64,000 bases of DNA, taken from assembly GCF_000633455.1 (NCBI RefSeq), contig NZ_AYMG01000042.1, positions 20,514 to 84,513 of the forward strand, given 5' to 3'. The notes under the pieces are model-generated. The model did not search any database, was not told the DNA's origin, and saw only the letters and a program-made list of their open reading frames with translations. A program made the translations under genes and the position numbers. Below are positions 1-8,051 of this stretch, one piece after another. The stretch is from Pedobacter jeongneungensis. GTDB lineage: Bacteria > Bacteroidota > Bacteroidia > Sphingobacteriales > Sphingobacteriaceae. The first letter of the stretch is position 1; the number at the start of each line of letters is the position of its first letter.

Positions 1-809
1 ATTTTTGTCAACTTCATAAATTCGTTAAGGGGTAATCCCTTGCCACCACGATTTCCTTCGGGTACTTCGCCCTCAGGAAAAGCAAATCCTCCGGGTTCGA
101 TGGCCACAATTGCCTTCACATGATCATTTTTAACCGCTGTTTTCCACCCGGGGGCACCGCCTGCAGAATGTGTAAATAAGATACCATCTCCGGATTTTTC
201 AAAAACAGCCGACATGGCATTCACTATCGTTGATTCATCCACACTGCCGGTATTTGGTACCATCATCCGGAAAAACCGGTCCAGCGATAAACTGTCTTTA
301 GGGAATTGTACTCCTTCGTTAAAGGCCGGATACAAACCAATGCGGAACTGGGTAAACCAGGTCTGATCATCAGGTGTTGCAGTAATCTGCCCCGGTTTTG
401 TCGTTTGTCCTGCTTCGCCACGTCCGGGCTGATCGACAAGATATACGCCGTAACCTTTCCTTAAAAACAGGTCAGAAAATCCTTCCCTGCCATCGGCAGT
501 GGTTTGCCAGCTCCTTCTGGTCTGGCCATAACCGTGAAGGAAAACCATCGAATTGCGTTTTGCTTTCTGCGGGATCTGATAAAAAACATCAGCGTGATCG
601 CCATGCCTTGTTTGTCCACCCTGTTGTACATTCCACGGTTTAAGCGGGTCGAATACGCCTTCGCTTTTAACAACCGTACCACCGGCAGAAAAAGTACCTT
701 GTGCTGCAATGATTAAAGGTGTTGGATTAAGCTTGTTCTGTGCCTGAAGCGATGTATAACTTATTGTGAGCAAGAGTATTGCGCTCACATAATTCCTTGA
801 TTCTCTCAT
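1..809 (-). CDS. alpha/beta hydrolase, secreted, 3' end cut by window edge
   Basis: Reading the minus strand from the ATG at 809 gives about 269 open codons that leave the window at base 1 with no stop, so the C-terminus is missing. The first ~23 residues form a signal peptide ending near LQAQ. Hydrolase features follow: HGYGQTRRSW around residue 93, DQPGRGEAG, and the nucleophile elbow THSAGG with Ser215. The acid and His lie outside the window. The gene starts 9 bp after the stop of the NTF2-like gene, so it is the third gene of an operon beginning with the aldo/keto reductase at 2179. The substrate cannot be told; an esterase-like activity in the periplasm is inferred. Confidence 0.8.
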   Translation of the reverse strand, partial: MRESRNYVSAILLLTISYTSLQAQNKLNPTPLIIAAQGTFSAGGTVVKSEGVFDPLKPWNVQQGGQTRHGDHADVFYQIPQKAKRNSMVFLHGYGQTRRSWQTTADGREGFSDLFLRKGYGVYLVDQPGRGEAGQTTKPGQITATPDDQTWFTQFRIGLYPAFNEGVQFPKDSLSLDRFFRMMVPNTGSVDESTIVNAMSAVFEKSGDGILFTHSAGGAPGWKTAVKNDHVKAIVAIEPGGFAFPEGEVPEGNRGGKGLPLNEFMKLTK

Positions 810-818
810 AATTGTTAT

Positions 819-1271
819 TTATTTTGCAGGCACATTTATTTTGGTGAATGATAATGAACCCATTTTCCAGCCATTGCCTTCTTTAACATAAACTTCGGTT
901 ACAATAAACGGATTGCTTACTTCGTTGCCACCAACCACTGCGAGCAGCGTGATGTTATTAAGCAGTATGGCTGTATTCCCGATAATATTTACAGAAACTG
1001 AATGGATATCGGCCTTTTTATAATGAATGCCACCGCTTTTTATCACCGCTATTTCCCTTTCTTTTCCCCAGCTTCCACCCATGTGCACGAAAACCGCTTT
1101 TTCGTCAAATAATACGCTTAAAGAATCAACATTTTTGTCGGCCATCCAATCCCATTTGGTTTTAGATAGCTTGATGATTTCCTGTTCCACTTTTGTAGGC
1201 GTACTTGTTTGTGCGTTCACCGATGCGATACTCATGATGAAGAAGAATAGTCCGATAATTGAGGTTTTCAT
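819..1271 (-). CDS. SnoaL/DUF4440-like (NTF2 fold) secreted protein
   Basis: A 150-residue product starting at the ATG at 1271. A longer frame reaches back to 1358 but would overlap the upstream reductase and hide the signal peptide, so the internal start is preferred. The N-terminus MKTSIIGLFFFIMSIASVNA is a good signal peptide. The rest has the pattern of NTF2-like DUF4440 proteins: a helix with KTKWDWMADKNVDSL, FDEKAVFVHMGG, then alternating strands ending in GNGWKMGSLSFTKI. Such proteins are small cone-shaped barrels that bind or isomerise small molecules; no catalytic residue can be assigned. It sits between an AKR and a hydrolase on one strand, suggesting a shared small-molecule pathway. 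Confidence 0.75.
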   Translation of the reverse strand: MKTSIIGLFFFIMSIASVNAQTSTPTKVEQEIIKLSKTKWDWMADKNVDSLSVLFDEKAVFVHMGGSWGKEREIAVIKSGGIHYKKADIHSVSVNIIGNTAILLNNITLLAVVGGNEVSNPFIVTEVYVKEGNGWKMGSLSFTKINVPAK

Positions 1272-1327
1272 AATCTTGTTTTTAGGGTTTATGTTTTTTA
1301 TCTGATTTACATGCTGATTATACCTGG

Positions 1328-2179
1328 TTACAGCTCCAGTTTTCTTTCTCCAAGCCATTTTACCATGGCCGGGTCGCGGTGATCAAAAAAGCTGCTGGTA
1401 AGCGTATCCATGCTCTTGATGGAGTTCATATCCTCATCGCTGAGCTTAAAATCAAAAATATCGAGGTTTTCAGCCATGCGTTCTTTACGAACCGACTTTG
1501 GAATAGCCACTACGCCGCGCTGAATGAGCCAGCGAAGCACAACCTGAGCCACAGATTTGTTGTATTGTGTACCAATGGCCTGCAACAGCTCATCTTTAAA
1601 AATATTGTTCTTTCCTTCCGCAAAAGGTCCCCAGGATTCGATCTGCACCTTGTTTTCATTTAAGAAGCGTTGCGCCTCCAGTTGCTGATGAAAGGGATGC
1701 GTTTCTACCTGATTAACCGCCGGAACGACTTCATGATGAACGATCAGGTCCATGAGCCGGTCTGGATGAAAATTACTGACACCAATTGCCCTTACCCTGC
1801 CTTCTTTATACAGTTCTTCTATAGCCCGCCATTCTCCATAAATATCACCAAAAGGCTGGTGGATGAGGTAAAGATCTAGGTAATCCAGTTGCAACTTCTT
1901 TAGTGATGCTTCAAAAGCCCTTTTTGTACCGGCATACCCTTCTGATTGTATCCAAAGTTTAGTGGTAATAAACAGCTCTTCCCGTGCTATATGACTATTT
2001 TTAATCGCCTTACCTACTGCTTCTTCATTCATATAAGAAGCTGCAGTATCAATTAAACGGTATCCGGTATCAATTGCATCGGATACACTGCGTTCGCATT
2101 CTTTCAGATCGGTTACCTGAAATACCCCGAAACCTAGTAATGGCATTTCTATGCCGTTATTTAATTTAACTGTTTCCAT
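1328..2179 (-). CDS. aldo/keto reductase (2,5-diketogluconate reductase-like)
   Basis: 283 residues, the usual AKR length. N-terminal LNNGIEMPLLGFGVFQ opens the TIM barrel. The catalytic set is visible: Asp44 and Tyr49 in DTAASY, Lys74 in TTKLW, and His in LYLIHQP. GVSNFHPDRL and the C-terminal NADPH-binding IPKSVRKERMAEN also match. It reduces aldehydes or ketones with NADPH in the cytoplasm; the substrate is unknown. It is the first gene of an operon with the NTF2-like gene and the hydrolase, and it is divergent from an AraC regulator at 2341 that probably controls it. Confidence 0.9.
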   Translation of the reverse strand: METVKLNNGIEMPLLGFGVFQVTDLKECERSVSDAIDTGYRLIDTAASYMNEEAVGKAIKNSHIAREELFITTKLWIQSEGYAGTKRAFEASLKKLQLDYLDLYLIHQPFGDIYGEWRAIEELYKEGRVRAIGVSNFHPDRLMDLIVHHEVVPAVNQVETHPFHQQLEAQRFLNENKVQIESWGPFAEGKNNIFKDELLQAIGTQYNKSVAQVVLRWLIQRGVVAIPKSVRKERMAENLDIFDFKLSDEDMNSIKSMDTLTSSFFDHRDPAMVKWLGERKLEL

Positions 2180-2290
2180 ATCTTGATGATCTCCTCTGAT
2201 TGTATTACAAATATCCGCTCTATATCCAAGACCTGAGTAGACAGATTCCTGCTTTTACTACCAATATTACTGATCACATGACAGATAGGT

Positions 2291-2319
2291 TTGCAAGCCC
2301 ACCGAATTGATTAAGTTTG
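2291..2319 (+). promoter_or_regulatory. Bacteroidota-type promoter of the AraC gene at 2341
   Basis: TTG at 2291-2293, an 18-bp spacer and TAAGTTTG at 2312-2319 match the TTG-N17-23-TAnnTTTG consensus of the Bacteroidota housekeeping sigma factor. The start of transcription would fall near 2325, leaving a short leader before the ATG at 2341. The in-frame TTG at 2317 lies inside the -7 box, so it cannot be the translation start. Confidence 0.6.
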
Positions 2320-2340
2320 TATAAGCAAAGACATAACGCT

Positions 2341-3237
2341 ATGGAAAAGGAATTTAATTTTGATACGATCAGTGAATACAATGCTTTTAATAACCACGAA
2401 ACGTTTCACCCATTGGTGAGCGTACTCGACTTTTCAAAAGCTCACGAACGCACAGGCTCCAAAATGAACTTTGAACTTTATTGCGTTTTCCTGAAGGACG
2501 TAAAATGTGGTGACTTAAAGTATGGGCGTCACAATTACGACTATCAGGCTGGAACTTTGGTTTTCATTTCTCCGGGACAAACCATTGATGTGGAAAATAA
2601 AACAGACTACTACCAGCCTGTGGGGCATGGCCTGGTATTTCATCCCGATCTGATCCGTGGAACTTCATTGGGAAAAACCTTAAGTGAGTACAACTTCTTT
2701 AGCTATAATGCCAGTGAAGCTTTGCATCTGTCAGGCAAGGAAAGGCAACTGGTACTGGATCTGTTTGCCAAAATTGATACGGAACTTCAGCAATCAATTG
2801 ACAAACACAGCAAAAAGCTCATTGCTTCTAATATTGAACTACTCCTGAATTACTGCGACCGTTTTTACGACCGCCAGTTTATTACGCGTGATGCTGTAAA
2901 CAAAGGCGTGCTGGAGAACTTTGAAGAATTGCTCAATGGTTATTTCAGATCAGAAAAGCCTTATTCGATTGGACTCCCTTCGGTTGCCTACTGTGCAGAG
3001 GAACTTCATTTTTCGGCAAATTATTTTGGAGACCTGATCAAAAAGGAAACCGGAAAATCAGCCCAGGAATTTATCCAGGCCAAAATTATTGATGTAGCTA
3101 AAAATAAAATCTTCGACAGCAGTAAAACGGTGAGTGAGATCGCTTACGAGCTTGGTTTTAAATATCCACAACATTTTATCCGGTTATTTAAAAAAAGGGT
3201 TGGGAGTACGCCCAATGAATACCGCAGTATGAACTGA
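2341..3237 (+). CDS. AraC family transcriptional regulator
   Basis: 298 residues from the ATG at 2341. A TTG at 2317 would add 8 residues but lies within the promoter box. The N-terminal ~180 residues are a cupin-like sensing domain (HNYDYQAGTLVFISPGQ). The C-terminal ~100 residues hold two helix-turn-helix units: SVAYCAEELHFSANYFGDLIKKETG and TVSEIAYELGFKYPQHFIRLFKKR with the family ending PNEYR (given in part). It faces the aldo/keto reductase operon at 2179 and most likely regulates it. The inducer is unknown. Confidence 0.88.
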   Translation: MEKEFNFDTISEYNAFNNHETFHPLVSVLDFSKAHERTGSKMNFELYCVFLKDVKCGDLKYGRHNYDYQAGTLVFISPGQTIDVENKTDYYQPVGHGLVFHPDLIRGTSLGKTLSEYNFFSYNASEALHLSGKERQLVLDLFAKIDTELQQSIDKHSKKLIASNIELLLNYCDRFYDRQFITRDAVNKGVLENFEELLNGYFRSEKPYSIGLPSVAYCAEELHFSANYFGDLIKKETGKSAQEFIQAKIIDVAKNKIFDSSKTVSEIAYELGFKYPQHFIRLFKKRVGSTPNEYRSMN

Positions 3238-3457
3238 CAAGTAGTTCACCTGATAAATTAATAACTTTTCGAAGAATTACGAATCATCGGAAATCCTACT
3301 CATATTAGCCAGATGGCGCAAATCTTCGACAAAATCGTTTGGAAATTATTTCCTTAAGGCTACTAATTAAAAGATGGGCATTTTTATTCTAGATTTGTTC
3401 TGTAATTTGTTTGGCTTTTGGTCTTAGCGAGATTGTCCGATTCTACTATCAAGATTT

Positions 3458-3583
3458 TTAGCCTCTCAAATATCTTTTCAAGGCTTTTATCACAAAATAT
3501 ATGATAATGATAAGAACAATAGAGAGCAAGATCTTTAATGCCAAGATTTGCCAGATAAAGTGGGTAACTTCGATATGTTTCAT
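3458..3583 (-). CDS. small single-pass membrane protein (41 aa)
   Basis: ATG at 3583 to TAA at 3458 encodes 41 residues beginning MKHIEVTHFIWQILALKILL. A single hydrophobic stretch (about residues 10-33, rich in Ile and Leu) is followed by a basic tail KALKRYLRG, so a membrane peptide with the C-terminus in the cytoplasm is likely. No family is recognised. It lies in the otherwise empty gap between the AraC gene and the next membrane protein. A chance frame cannot be excluded at this size; the membrane-helix pattern and positive end are the only support. Confidence 0.4.
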   Translation of the reverse strand: MKHIEVTHFIWQILALKILLSIVLIIIIYFVIKALKRYLRG

Positions 3584-3686
3584 AACTTTAATTTGATCCA
3601 AAATCCGCAACTATTCAAACTTAAATATCCCAATACTTCCACTCTTGCTATATTTACATTTGTGGTATAATCTTATGCCTGATTTT

Positions 3687-4064
3687 TCATTCTCTTAGCA
3701 TTCGCTTTTTTGTTACAGACATCGTAACAATCCAAATAATCATAAATGGAATTAAAATAATAAAATATGGAGTAACCAAAACGATATAACCAAGTAAGTA
3801 GGTCAAAGGGCAACACAAAAGCATTTTTTTGAAATATTTTTGTTCAACAACAAAAGGAAGCAGTACAATTCCAATATGGGATAAAACAATTATTCCCCAA
3901 AAAAAAACGTCTCTATACACTATTGGATAGCTTTTTATTATTTCCGGATAACCCTGGAATTCAAATCGATATACCAAATTCCAGCCTCCATTGAGTGGAA
4001 ATCCAGAAAAGAAACTTAATAATATCATAATTATTAAAAGCAATCTAATATTCAAGTTTTTCAT
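3687..4064 (-). CDS. hypothetical four-helix membrane protein
   Basis: 125 residues that I do not recognise as a named family. About four membrane segments can be seen: residues 7-24, 50-72, 82-98 and 100-118. The protein ends in the basic tail KKRMLRE. A+T content is higher than in the neighbours. Just upstream on the same strand is a 50-codon protein-like frame that lacks a start (4074-4230). Together they look like the remains of a locus of which only the last gene is intact. A role as an immunity or accessory protein to a lost toxin is possible but unproven. Confidence 0.55.
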   Translation of the reverse strand: MKNLNIRLLLIIMILLSFFSGFPLNGGWNLVYRFEFQGYPEIIKSYPIVYRDVFFWGIIVLSHIGIVLLPFVVEQKYFKKMLLCCPLTYLLGYIVLVTPYFIILIPFMIIWIVTMSVTKKRMLRE

Positions 4065-4073
4065 ATCAGTTTA

Positions 4074-4230
4074 TTAATTACAAGCACCTTTTCCAAATAT
4101 TCCCTTTTTAATATTTACATCAACTCCGGGCATTTTCCTTAGCACTTGACCAAAAGGTCTTGGCGTATTAAGCAAGATGTTGATTTTTAGCAAGATACAA
4201 AAGCGAAGATCATCCCATAGCTGTAAAGAG
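4074..4230 (-). pseudogene. possible C-terminal remnant of a lost protein
   Basis: A minus-strand frame bounded by stops encodes about 50 residues. They end in NTPRPFGQVLRKMPGVD, then a Lys/Gly-rich stretch GIFGKGACN and TAA. There is no start codon or upstream coding sequence. The composition looks like a real protein tail and not random sequence. The stop is 10 bp before the start of the membrane protein at 4064, the arrangement of two genes of one operon. Such tails are common in polymorphic toxins, but I cannot assign a family. Confidence 0.3.
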
Positions 4231-4462
4231 AATTAGTATAGTTTACATTTGTAATAAGCCAAGGAATGGGTCAATATTATTAGGCGGGACAGACCTTTTA
4301 TACTAGCTATATTTACATAACCACTACAATAACAAATATATTTGATTGTGTAACTAAAAGTTTATTATTATGCAGAAAGCAACATTAACTCCATAAATGG
4401 GCATACTTTCTCTATGAATTACTAAAATGCTTTGAAGAAAAGAGCTTCTATAGAAACTTACA

Positions 4463-5296
4463 CTAGTGAGGCTTGGAAGAAAGTCCGTCATTTAACGTAG
4501 TCGGTGCCATGCCGAACTTTTTCTTAAAAGAATGGGAGAAATGCGACAGGCTTTCGAAGCCCAGGTCGAGATAAATGGAAGAAGGCTTTTGATGTTTGGT
4601 TTCGATAAGGTGTTTAGCTTCAGTCAGTCGTTTATCCTGCAACCAATGACGGGGTGGCGCACCGAATGTTTTCAGGAAATCGCGTTTAAAACCCGCCAGG
4701 CTACGACCGGTGAGCTGCGCAAATTTTTCAATAGGAACGTTGAAATGGAAGTTGCTGAGCATAAACTTTTCCAGATCGATTTTATAAGGTTCTGAAAAGT
4801 CGAACAGAAAGTTACGCAGTGAAGGCATGGCCAATAACAGTAATTTAATGCCTTCTTTCACTTTTAAAATGCCCATTTCGTCTGTCATGCTCGCACCCGA
4901 GCTTCGGGCGTATGGAATAATCGATTGAAAATATCCCTGCAAAAATTCGTTTGAAGGAATCAAAATATTCGGCGGACCAATATATTTCCGGTCTGCTTCG
5001 AGTTTTTCTTCCAATACAATCTTGCGCAAAAGGTCTTCTTGCAGGGATATTACGATGGTTTCATAGTTTCCTCCGGGTAGCGGTGTTTTGGTGAGCGTAC
5101 CCAGTTGGTTTTTGCCAATCAACAACAATTCTCCTCCGGTCATCGAAACGTTTTGTCCGGAGGTTTCTAAGATAAACTGTCCCGAAACCTGCAACACCAG
5201 GGTATGGTGGTTCCAGAAACACACTTTCTCTTTACGCTCAGTAGAGAGGTAAGAATAAAAGATTACACCGGGGAGAATTTCTGCTGGACTGGTCAT
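4463..5296 (-). CDS. AraC family transcriptional regulator (ExsA-like N-terminal domain)
   Basis: 277 residues. The N-terminal half is a cupin-like domain of the type seen before ExsA-like regulators (SGQFILETSGQNVSMTGGELLLIGKNQ, in part). The C-terminal ~105 residues hold the double HTH: KFAQLTGRSLAGFKRDFLK followed by PRHWLQDKRLTEA, then SIYLDLGFESLSHFSHSFKK and GMAPTTL. Its ATG begins on the base after the stop of the aldo/keto reductase, so the two are translated from one mRNA. It is likely an autoregulator and activator of that reductase. Confidence 0.88.
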   Translation of the reverse strand: MTSPAEILPGVIFYSYLSTERKEKVCFWNHHTLVLQVSGQFILETSGQNVSMTGGELLLIGKNQLGTLTKTPLPGGNYETIVISLQEDLLRKIVLEEKLEADRKYIGPPNILIPSNEFLQGYFQSIIPYARSSGASMTDEMGILKVKEGIKLLLLAMPSLRNFLFDFSEPYKIDLEKFMLSNFHFNVPIEKFAQLTGRSLAGFKRDFLKTFGAPPRHWLQDKRLTEAKHLIETKHQKPSSIYLDLGFESLSHFSHSFKKKFGMAPTTLNDGLSSKPH

Positions 5297-6268
5297 TTAG
5301 CGTTGTAAATAAGTGCCACCACGTATAGCACCTATTGCAAAAGTAGTATTTAAAGTGTTCATTTCTTCGGGCGTAAACACAATATCGAGCGCTTTCATAT
5401 TTTCAGGCAGACGCGATCTACGGCTCATACTTACCAATGGCATAATATGATCGCCTTGCTCTTTTACCCAGGCAATGGCCACCTGCGTAGGTGTACAGCC
5501 TTTATTATGGGCCAATTGCTTTAATACTTCTACTTTTTCGAGGTTGTGAATGAGGTTTTCGCCCTGAAAACGGGAGAAATGGTTATGGTAATCATTTGCT
5601 GCAAGCGGGGCTTTCATTTCGCCGGTTAATAAACCTTCAGCAGTATTGGCGAAGGCCACTACGGCAATGCCCAATTCTTTTGCGACTGGCAAAAGATCAT
5701 TTTCTATTTGTCGATCGGCCAGCGAATAACCAATCTCCAGTGCGCTTATCGGGTGAATGCTATTGGCCTGACGAAGCTGATCGGCCGTAATTTCGGATAC
5801 ACCGATGTGACGTACTTTACCTTCTTGAATCAGGTCGGCAACGGTTCCGATGATGTCTTCTACCGGTACACTTCCATCCATGCGACTAGGCTGGTAAAGA
5901 TCAATGGTTTCGATACCCAAACGGGTGAGCGAGTAATTGATAAAATTCTTGATGGCGATGGGCCGAAGATCCAATCCCAGCCACTGACCGTTGTGGAAGA
6001 TGGCTCCGAATTTTACGCTGATGAAGGCATCATCCCTCCTGTCTTTAATGGCTTTGCCAATGAGCATTTCGTTATGACCGGCACCATAAAAGTCGCCTGT
6101 GTTTAAAAAATTAATGCCGTTATCTAAGGCTTCGTGGATGGTCGCAATGCTTTCCGTTTCGTTGGGTGTAGGACTGCCCCAAACAGACGACATGCGCATA
6201 CAGCCTAAACCAAGTTTAGATACGAGCGGGCCATTTTGGCCTAACTGAATTTTTGTGATGTTTTCCAT
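5297..6268 (-). CDS. aldo/keto reductase
   Basis: 323 residues of the AKR superfamily: LGLGCMRMS at the start of the barrel, NFLNTGDFYGAGHNE carrying the catalytic Tyr, FISVKFGA with the Lys, and a C-terminal PLVSMSRRSRLPEN cofactor site. The position usually held by His in the 'LYYLH' strand reads IDLYQPSRMDG, so the proton relay differs, as in a known AKR subgroup with this signature. NADPH-dependent carbonyl reduction in the cytoplasm is inferred. It is the first gene of a two-gene operon with the AraC regulator at 5296, with no intergenic base. Confidence 0.88.
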   Translation of the reverse strand: MENITKIQLGQNGPLVSKLGLGCMRMSSVWGSPTPNETESIATIHEALDNGINFLNTGDFYGAGHNEMLIGKAIKDRRDDAFISVKFGAIFHNGQWLGLDLRPIAIKNFINYSLTRLGIETIDLYQPSRMDGSVPVEDIIGTVADLIQEGKVRHIGVSEITADQLRQANSIHPISALEIGYSLADRQIENDLLPVAKELGIAVVAFANTAEGLLTGEMKAPLAANDYHNHFSRFQGENLIHNLEKVEVLKQLAHNKGCTPTQVAIAWVKEQGDHIMPLVSMSRRSRLPENMKALDIVFTPEEMNTLNTTFAIGAIRGGTYLQR

Positions 6269-6359
6269 GATACAAAGATGAGCAATCCAAACAGTCAGGA
6301 CTTTCTTCTACGGCTCAAATATTTTGTCTGTACGGCTCAACATTAACTGATATCGTTTT

Positions 6360-7235
6360 TTACTTTAAAAAGCCATCCAGATAACCCAATATGGTTTTGG
6401 ACTGCATCATCAGGCTTACATGCCCCTGCGCAGGCACAACGGCCAATTGCGATTTTGGCATCTTGCCCATATCAGCAAATACAGCGCCGCCCAACAGCTG
6501 GTAGGTTTTAATCAGCTCTGTTTTATCCAGGCCATCATTGTCGCCTGCAATAAGCAATACCGGCGAAGTAATTTTCGCAATATTGGCATCTCCCATGTCG
6601 AATGGTACCTTAATAAAATCAATCATCTGGGTTAAAAACGAAGTCCATTTGGTTTTGTCGGGTGCTATGGCGTCATATGCCGTTTTCATTGGTGTATTCT
6701 CCAAAAATTCAGGTTTCATTCCTTTAAACGCATTGCTAACGGCAGGCATCCAGCCACTTGTTTTATAAGTAGAAGAAATGATCACTAATTTTTTTACCCG
6801 CTTAGGGCTTTGTACAATCAGTTGATAAGCCACAGAACCACCCATGCTATATCCTGCAACATCAGCACTATCTATTTTTAAATAATTCATTACAGCTTCC
6901 ACATCACTTGCCAGGGTAGTCAGGTTTAATTTTCGGTCTGAATATGGTGTGTGTCCGTGTCCCTGCAATTCAATGGCAATTACTTTTCTTGTTTTAGATA
7001 GTTCAGGTATTAATTGTCCCCAGTTCGTTTCAATGGTCATAAAAGCACCGTGCAATAATACAAGCGGTTTGCCCTCACCATACACTTCATAATAAACTTT
7101 AGTATCCTTAACAGGTGCATAACCACTCTGTGCAGGTTTAAGCTGTTGCCCTTTTGATTGAGCTGTAGCAAATAACATGATTACCATAACCAGTATTGAT
7201 TTAAGGGAATTTCCCGTTTTGAATAAATTTTTCAT
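6360..7235 (-). CDS. alpha/beta hydrolase, secreted
   Basis: 291 residues from the ATG at 7235. A longer frame from 7274 adds 13 basic residues before the signal peptide and is less likely. The signal peptide ends near SKGQQ. The catalytic triad can be read: Ser130 in GYSMGG, an Asp in LIAGDNDGLD and His272 in PAQGHVS. LLHGAFM provides the oxyanion hole and LQGHGHTPYSD is typical of peroxidase/lipase-like hydrolases. It should act on an ester or similar bond in the periplasm. It stands alone, downstream of no co-oriented gene. Confidence 0.85.
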   Translation of the reverse strand: MKNLFKTGNSLKSILVMVIMLFATAQSKGQQLKPAQSGYAPVKDTKVYYEVYGEGKPLVLLHGAFMTIETNWGQLIPELSKTRKVIAIELQGHGHTPYSDRKLNLTTLASDVEAVMNYLKIDSADVAGYSMGGSVAYQLIVQSPKRVKKLVIISSTYKTSGWMPAVSNAFKGMKPEFLENTPMKTAYDAIAPDKTKWTSFLTQMIDFIKVPFDMGDANIAKITSPVLLIAGDNDGLDKTELIKTYQLLGGAVFADMGKMPKSQLAVVPAQGHVSLMMQSKTILGYLDGFLK

Positions 7236-7419
7236 CAGGCGATTTAGTTTTTTTGATCTGTATTGACCATACAAATATGACGTTCATTTCAGGATTTGAG
7301 ACGGCGTAAAAACGACAACTTTAGCGGCAAATTGCGACATTAAAAATTCACCAATTCTTCTACAAAACAAGCATTCACTTTTTGGCAAATGACAAATGTT
7401 ATTTTGACGCGTTCGCTGA

Positions 7420-7572
7420 CCTTTGTCTAGCGATGCAAAAGAACGTTACTTAAAATTCCTGACCAATTTCCCCTCCCTGGCCAACAGGATCCCGCTATCT
7501 TACCTCGCCTCTTTTATCGGCATCACCCAGTCGTCGTTAAGCAGAATCCGGAAAAGCATTGACAAATCATAA
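7420..7572 (+). pseudogene. truncated Crp/Fnr family regulator, C-terminal HTH only
   Basis: A frame with no start encodes about 50 residues ending in IPLSYLASFIGITQSSLSRI and then RKSIDKS and a stop at 7570-7572. This is the recognition-helix end of Crp/Fnr-type regulators. It closely resembles the same region of the intact genes at 40538 (YLGITPQSLSRIRKQ) and 54704 (IPLRYLASYLGMRLETLSRI). The cyclic-nucleotide-binding half is absent and stops (for example at 7417) interrupt the frame upstream. It is a gene relic left by deletion. Confidence 0.7.
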
Positions 7573-7688
7573 TTTCCACCAGGCTCATCAATAGATGGGC
7601 TTTTTTTCTTTCCTGATTAAGTTAAGATCAATCAGCCTGTTCAAATCATTAAACACCATTTACGGTTTTTAGTAAAGTGGCTATTGCA

Positions 7689-7696
7689 TATATTTG
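7689..7696 (+). promoter_or_regulatory. candidate -7 box for the gene at 7735
   Basis: TATATTTG matches the TAnnTTTG box and lies 39 bp before the ATG. No convincing TTG element is seen at the right distance upstream, so the call is weak. Confidence 0.35.
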
Positions 7697-7734
7697 GATA
7701 TTGACAAATCCATTATTTTCAAAAACCCGGACAA

Positions 7735-7986
7735 ATGAACCAAAAAGAATTAGCGCAATTAACAAATGAAGAATTACTGCAGGAAGCCAAAAAAATGAAA
7801 TCAGCGAAGATTATGAATGCTGCAATCATAGGATTTCTGATTGGTGTGATATTTTATAGTGTAATGAAAAGCAGTTTCGGATTTCTGACACTTATTCCTT
7901 TATTTTTTGCCTACAAACTGATTAATAGCTCGAAATATAATAATCAGGAATTGGAAGATCTTTTAAAAGAAAGAAATTTGAGATAG
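7735..7986 (+). CDS. small two-helix membrane protein
   Basis: 83 residues: a charged amphipathic start (MNQKELAQLTNEELLQEAKK), two hydrophobic segments at about 28-46 and 48-66, and a charged end (NNQELEDLLKERNLR). The 'LT.EEL..EAKK' start is common in small Bacteroidota membrane proteins of unknown role. The gene stands alone and is convergent with the barrel gene ending at 8052. No function can be given. Confidence 0.65.
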   Translation: MNQKELAQLTNEELLQEAKKMKSAKIMNAAIIGFLIGVIFYSVMKSSFGFLTLIPLFFAYKLINSSKYNNQELEDLLKERNLR

Positions 7987-8051
7987 AAAACGTAGCATTG
8001 ATTAGAAAAGCAAATTGATCCTCAATCGATTCTTTACTATATGCTTACCTA

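Noticed and set aside
461..716. Three overlapping frames of 70-82 residues
   Set aside because: They lie within the secreted hydrolase gene, which is read in another frame with signal peptide and catalytic motif.
1272..1358. N-terminal extension of the NTF2-like protein
   Set aside because: It would overlap the reductase gene and place 29 residues before a perfect signal peptide.
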